Of a stretch of DNA of 7,070 bases, positions 4,965 through 7,070 are shown in pieces. The stretch covers positions 1-7,070 of the forward strand of contig JAEXFV010000066.1 in assembly GCA_023451115.1 (NCBI GenBank), read 5' to 3'. A program made the translations under genes and the position numbers. The DNA is from Bacillota bacterium (GTDB taxonomy: Bacteria; Bacillota; Clostridia; Christensenellales; CAG-138). Below the pieces are notes generated by a model, which saw only the letters and a list, made by a program, of their open reading frames with translations, ran no database searches and had not been told where the DNA came from. Each line of letters starts with the position of its first letter. Position 1 is the first letter of the stretch.

Positions 4965-6296
4965 ATGCTGCTGATTGGAAACGGAAAACTCATTACCCGG
5001 GATGCTCAAACGCCTTATCTGGAAAACGGCGCGGTACTTACCCAGGGACGCCTGGTGAAAGCCGTGGGGGAAACCCAGGCGCTGCGCAGGGCCTATCCTG
5101 AGGCCCAATTCATTGACGCCCGTGGCGGCGTAATTATGCCAGGTCTGATCAACGCCCATACCCATATTTACAGCGCCCTGGCACGGGGCCTGTCCATCAA
5201 GGGCTATAACCCCACCAATTTTTATGAAATTCTGGATGGCATGTGGTGGAATATCGACCGCCATCTCACGTTGGAGGGCACCCGGTACAGCGCCTACCAA
5301 ACCATGATCGACTCCATTAAAAATGGCGTCACCACTCTGTTCGACCACCACGCCAGCTATTGCGAAATCAGGGGCAGCCTGTTTGCCATCGGGGATGTAG
5401 CAAAGGAAATGGGCGTGCGCGCCTGCCTGTGCTACGAGGTTTCGGACCGGGACGGCCAGGAAAAATGCCGGGAAGCCATCCAGGAGAACGGGGAGTTCAT
5501 CCGCTACGCCATGGCCCAGCAGGGAGATATGCTCAAAGGCATGTTTGGCCTCCACGCAGCTTTTACCCTTTCCGACGCAACGCTGGAAGCCTGTGTAAAG
5601 GAAAAGCCGGAGGAGGTGGGCTTCCACATCCATGTTGCGGAGGGCATGAACGATGTGTATGACAGCCTGCAGCATTATGGAAAGCGCACCGTACACCGCC
5701 TCCATGATATGGGGATTTTAGGGGATAAAACCATTGCGGGCCATTGCATCCACATGAGCCCGGCGGAAATGGACTTGCTCAAAGCGACAAACACCATGGT
5801 GGTCAACAACCCGGAAAGCAACATGTCCAATGCTGTGGGCTGTTCCCCTGTGCTGCAGCTGGCGCAAAAGGGCATACTCTTAGGCCTGGGCACCGATGCG
5901 TATACCAATGATATGCTGGAAAGCCTCAAAGTAGCCAACTGCATTCAAAAGCATAACGCCTGCTTGCCCAACGTAGGCTGGGGGGAAGTGACTGGGATGC
6001 TGTTTTACGGCAACGCCCAAATCGGCAACCGGTATTTTGATACGCCGCTGGGCGTATTGCAGCCGGGAGCAGCGGCGGATATCGCGGTATTCGACTACAA
6101 AACATACACGCCCTTTGGCGCCGACAATGTGGACGGCCATGCCATGTTCGGCATGAGCGGCAAGCAGTGTATCCACACCATTGCAAACGGCAGAGTATTG
6201 ATGCAGGATCGCCAGCTGTTATGCTGCGATGAAGAAGAAATCAACGCCAAAACCTTGGAAACCGCCCAAAAGCTTTGGGGGGAATTAAACGGTTAA
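4965..6296 (+). CDS. ssnA: SsnA-family metal-dependent aminohydrolase
   Basis: A 443-aa cytoplasmic amidohydrolase of the guanine deaminase/chlorohydrolase branch. It is nearly identical in length to E. coli SsnA and is found beside ygfK in selenium-linked purine catabolism operons; the exact substrate is not settled by sequence. The TIM-barrel metal site is complete: NAHTH with His65 and His67, HIHVAE with metal ligand His223 and catalytic Glu226, AGHCIH with His260, and GLGTDAYTND with Asp311. The outer beta-sandwich is seen in ENGAVLTQGRLVKAVG (20-35) and in the C-terminal QPGAAADIAVFDY (366-378). The start at 4965 is set by AAGGAGG (4950-4956) with eight-base spacing; the frame stays open further upstream, but that stretch covers the terminator. 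The gene is followed by ygfK after 114 bases, on the same strand and with a near-identical ribosome binding site. Confidence 0.95.
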   Translation: MLLIGNGKLITRDAQTPYLENGAVLTQGRLVKAVGETQALRRAYPEAQFIDARGGVIMPGLINAHTHIYSALARGLSIKGYNPTNFYEILDGMWWNIDRHLTLEGTRYSAYQTMIDSIKNGVTTLFDHHASYCEIRGSLFAIGDVAKEMGVRACLCYEVSDRDGQEKCREAIQENGEFIRYAMAQQGDMLKGMFGLHAAFTLSDATLEACVKEKPEEVGFHIHVAEGMNDVYDSLQHYGKRTVHRLHDMGILGDKTIAGHCIHMSPAEMDLLKATNTMVVNNPESNMSNAVGCSPVLQLAQKGILLGLGTDAYTNDMLESLKVANCIQKHNACLPNVGWGEVTGMLFYGNAQIGNRYFDTPLGVLQPGAAADIAVFDYKTYTPFGADNVDGHAMFGMSGKQCIHTIANGRVLMQDRQLLCCDEEEINAKTLETAQKLWGELNG

Positions 6297-6410
6297 GCGC
6301 AGCCAATGGGCTGACGGCCCCCGAACCCCTGCAGGCTTGGGGGATATCAAGAAATACCATGTCAAAGCGGATGCCTTTGACTACCTTTCACTGAATAAGG
6401 AGGAACCCAA
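6297..6410 (+). other. ssnA-ygfK intergenic spacer with inverted repeats
   Basis: No gene or promoter with both hexamers is seen here. Three repeats occur: CAGCC-AAT(G)-GGCTG near 6299-6314, CCCC/GGGG arms around a CCTGCAGG palindrome near 6320-6343, and a perfect seven-pair hairpin GTCAAAG/CTTTGAC with a seven-base loop at 6361-6381. The last lies 15 bases before the ygfK site AAGGAGG (6397-6403). None is followed by a T-run, so readthrough from ssnA to ygfK is expected. They may be mRNA processing or stability elements. Confidence 0.4.
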
Positions 6411-7070
6411 ATGTCCGACCGCATGACACCCATCCCCTTTGGGGATTTGATGACCTGGATTTTAACCGAACAGCGGGAGCACGGCGCCGTGTTTGGCGTA
6501 GAACGCCCCTTCATTGCCCCTAAGGGAAAAACGCTGCCCCTGTTCCAGGAAAAGTTGGAAACGCCCTTTGGCCCGGCTGCGGGGCCCCATACCCAGCTGG
6601 CACAGAACATTGCCGCAGCCTATTGGGCAGGCGCTCGGTTTTTTGAATTGAAAACCGTTCAGATTATGGATGGAGAGGAGCTCTCCAAATGCGTGCCCAA
6701 ACCCTGTATCCTGGCGGAAGATGAGGGCTATAACTGTGAATGGTCTACTGAGCTGACGGTTCCCCAGGCTTTTGATGAATACGTCAAAGCCTGGTTCCTG
6801 TGCAAGCTGCTTGCCAGGGAGTTTGGGTTGGGAGCAGCGGACGGCTTCATTTTCAACATGAGCGTGGGATACGACTACGCAGGCATCACCAGCCCCAAGA
6901 TCGACAGTTTTATTGAAGGTTTAAAGGACGCTTCAGCCACGCCCATTTTTCAGGCGTGCAAGCGTTGGGCTCTGGAGCACCTGCGGTTGTTTGAAAACGT
7001 CAACGCCCGCTATATCGAAGAGATTTCTCCCCAGGTGTGTTCTTCCATCACCCTGTCTACCCTGCATGGC
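6411..7070 (+). CDS. ygfK: YgfK-family oxidoreductase (putative selenate reductase subunit), partial (N-terminal 220 codons)
   Basis: This is the N-terminal part of a very large (about 1000-aa in E. coli) flavoprotein with an FMN-type dihydroorotate dehydrogenase-like barrel, later followed by GltD-like FAD/NAD(P) and iron-sulfur parts outside the window. The family is labelled putative selenate reductase, but its conserved operon context and reported work on gut bacteria tie it to anaerobic purine and urate breakdown. Recognised by close agreement with E. coli YgfK: MTPIPFGDLMTWI (5-17), TPFGPAAGPHTQLAQNI (51-67), FFELKTVQIMD (77-87), EWSTELT (110-116), FIFNMSVGYD (146-155) and SSITLSTLHG (211-220), just before the window edge. 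No in-frame stop or TGA codon occurs in the visible part. The start at 6411 has AAGGAGG seven bases upstream. It is cotranscribed with ssnA, most likely under the same leader. Confidence 0.94.
   Translation, partial: MSDRMTPIPFGDLMTWILTEQREHGAVFGVERPFIAPKGKTLPLFQEKLETPFGPAAGPHTQLAQNIAAAYWAGARFFELKTVQIMDGEELSKCVPKPCILAEDEGYNCEWSTELTVPQAFDEYVKAWFLCKLLAREFGLGAADGFIFNMSVGYDYAGITSPKIDSFIEGLKDASATPIFQACKRWALEHLRLFENVNARYIEEISPQVCSSITLSTLHG

Noticed and set aside
4806..5705. A 299-codon minus-strand frame opposite the ssnA leader and 5' half
   Set aside because: It is the antisense shadow of the SsnA reading frame, with no motifs and no start signals.
6359..6394. An 11-codon ORF (MSKRMPLTTFH) between ssnA and ygfK
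   Set aside because: No ribosome binding site precedes it, it is very short, and it coincides with the hairpin at 6361-6381.
6411..7070. Selenocysteine (in-frame TGA) in the selenium-linked ygfK
   Set aside because: No in-frame TGA occurs in the 220 visible codons and no SECIS-like element is needed; the selenium link is by operon context only.

Overview
This window looks like chromosome from an anaerobic Clostridia-type Bacillota, probably a gut commensal. The evidence is the set of strong AAGGAGG-type ribosome binding sites, sigma-A promoters, short Rho-independent terminators, a TrmK-family tRNA methyltransferase, a Clostridia-style RelA/SpoT-domain protein, and the ssnA-ygfK pair of anaerobic purine degraders. 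The DNA is fairly GC-rich by eye (not counted). No rRNA, tRNA, CRISPR array, insertion sequence or phage gene was seen. Genus-level placement is not possible from the sequence alone.

Left third, minus strand (read right to left): a RelA/SpoT nucleotidyltransferase-domain protein of 445 aa (1229-2566), driven by a near-consensus promoter (2612-2640) and closed by a Rho-independent terminator (1204-1228). After it come deoC (384-1037, deoxyribose-phosphate aldolase) and, one base beyond the deoC stop, trmK (1-382, tRNA adenine-22 N1-methyltransferase), which is cut by the left edge.

Middle, plus strand: a possible 25-codon leader ORF (2695-2772) whose stop lies inside the ribosome binding region of an RsmF/NSUN-type RNA m5C methyltransferase (2787-4115). 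A GNAT acetyltransferase (4177-4632, minus) converges on it.

Right third, plus strand: ssnA (4965-6296, metal-dependent aminohydrolase) and ygfK (6411 to the right edge, FMN/FAD oxidoreductase). These two are conserved partners in the operons that bacteria use for selenium-linked, anaerobic breakdown of purines and urate, so the rest of such a cluster (for example xdh-type hydroxylase, ygeX/ygeY/ygeW, hyuA) probably lies to the right.

The most interesting part is the roughly 180-nt leader of ssnA (about 4782-4964). It follows an extended -10 promoter and folds on paper into two adjacent stem-loops. The second is mutually exclusive with an intrinsic terminator (4884-4920) placed just before the ssnA ribosome binding site. 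That is the layout of a riboswitch or attenuator, and it matches no riboswitch class I can recall. The same DNA carries a divergent promoter for the GNAT gene that shares the -10 hexamer of the ssnA promoter.
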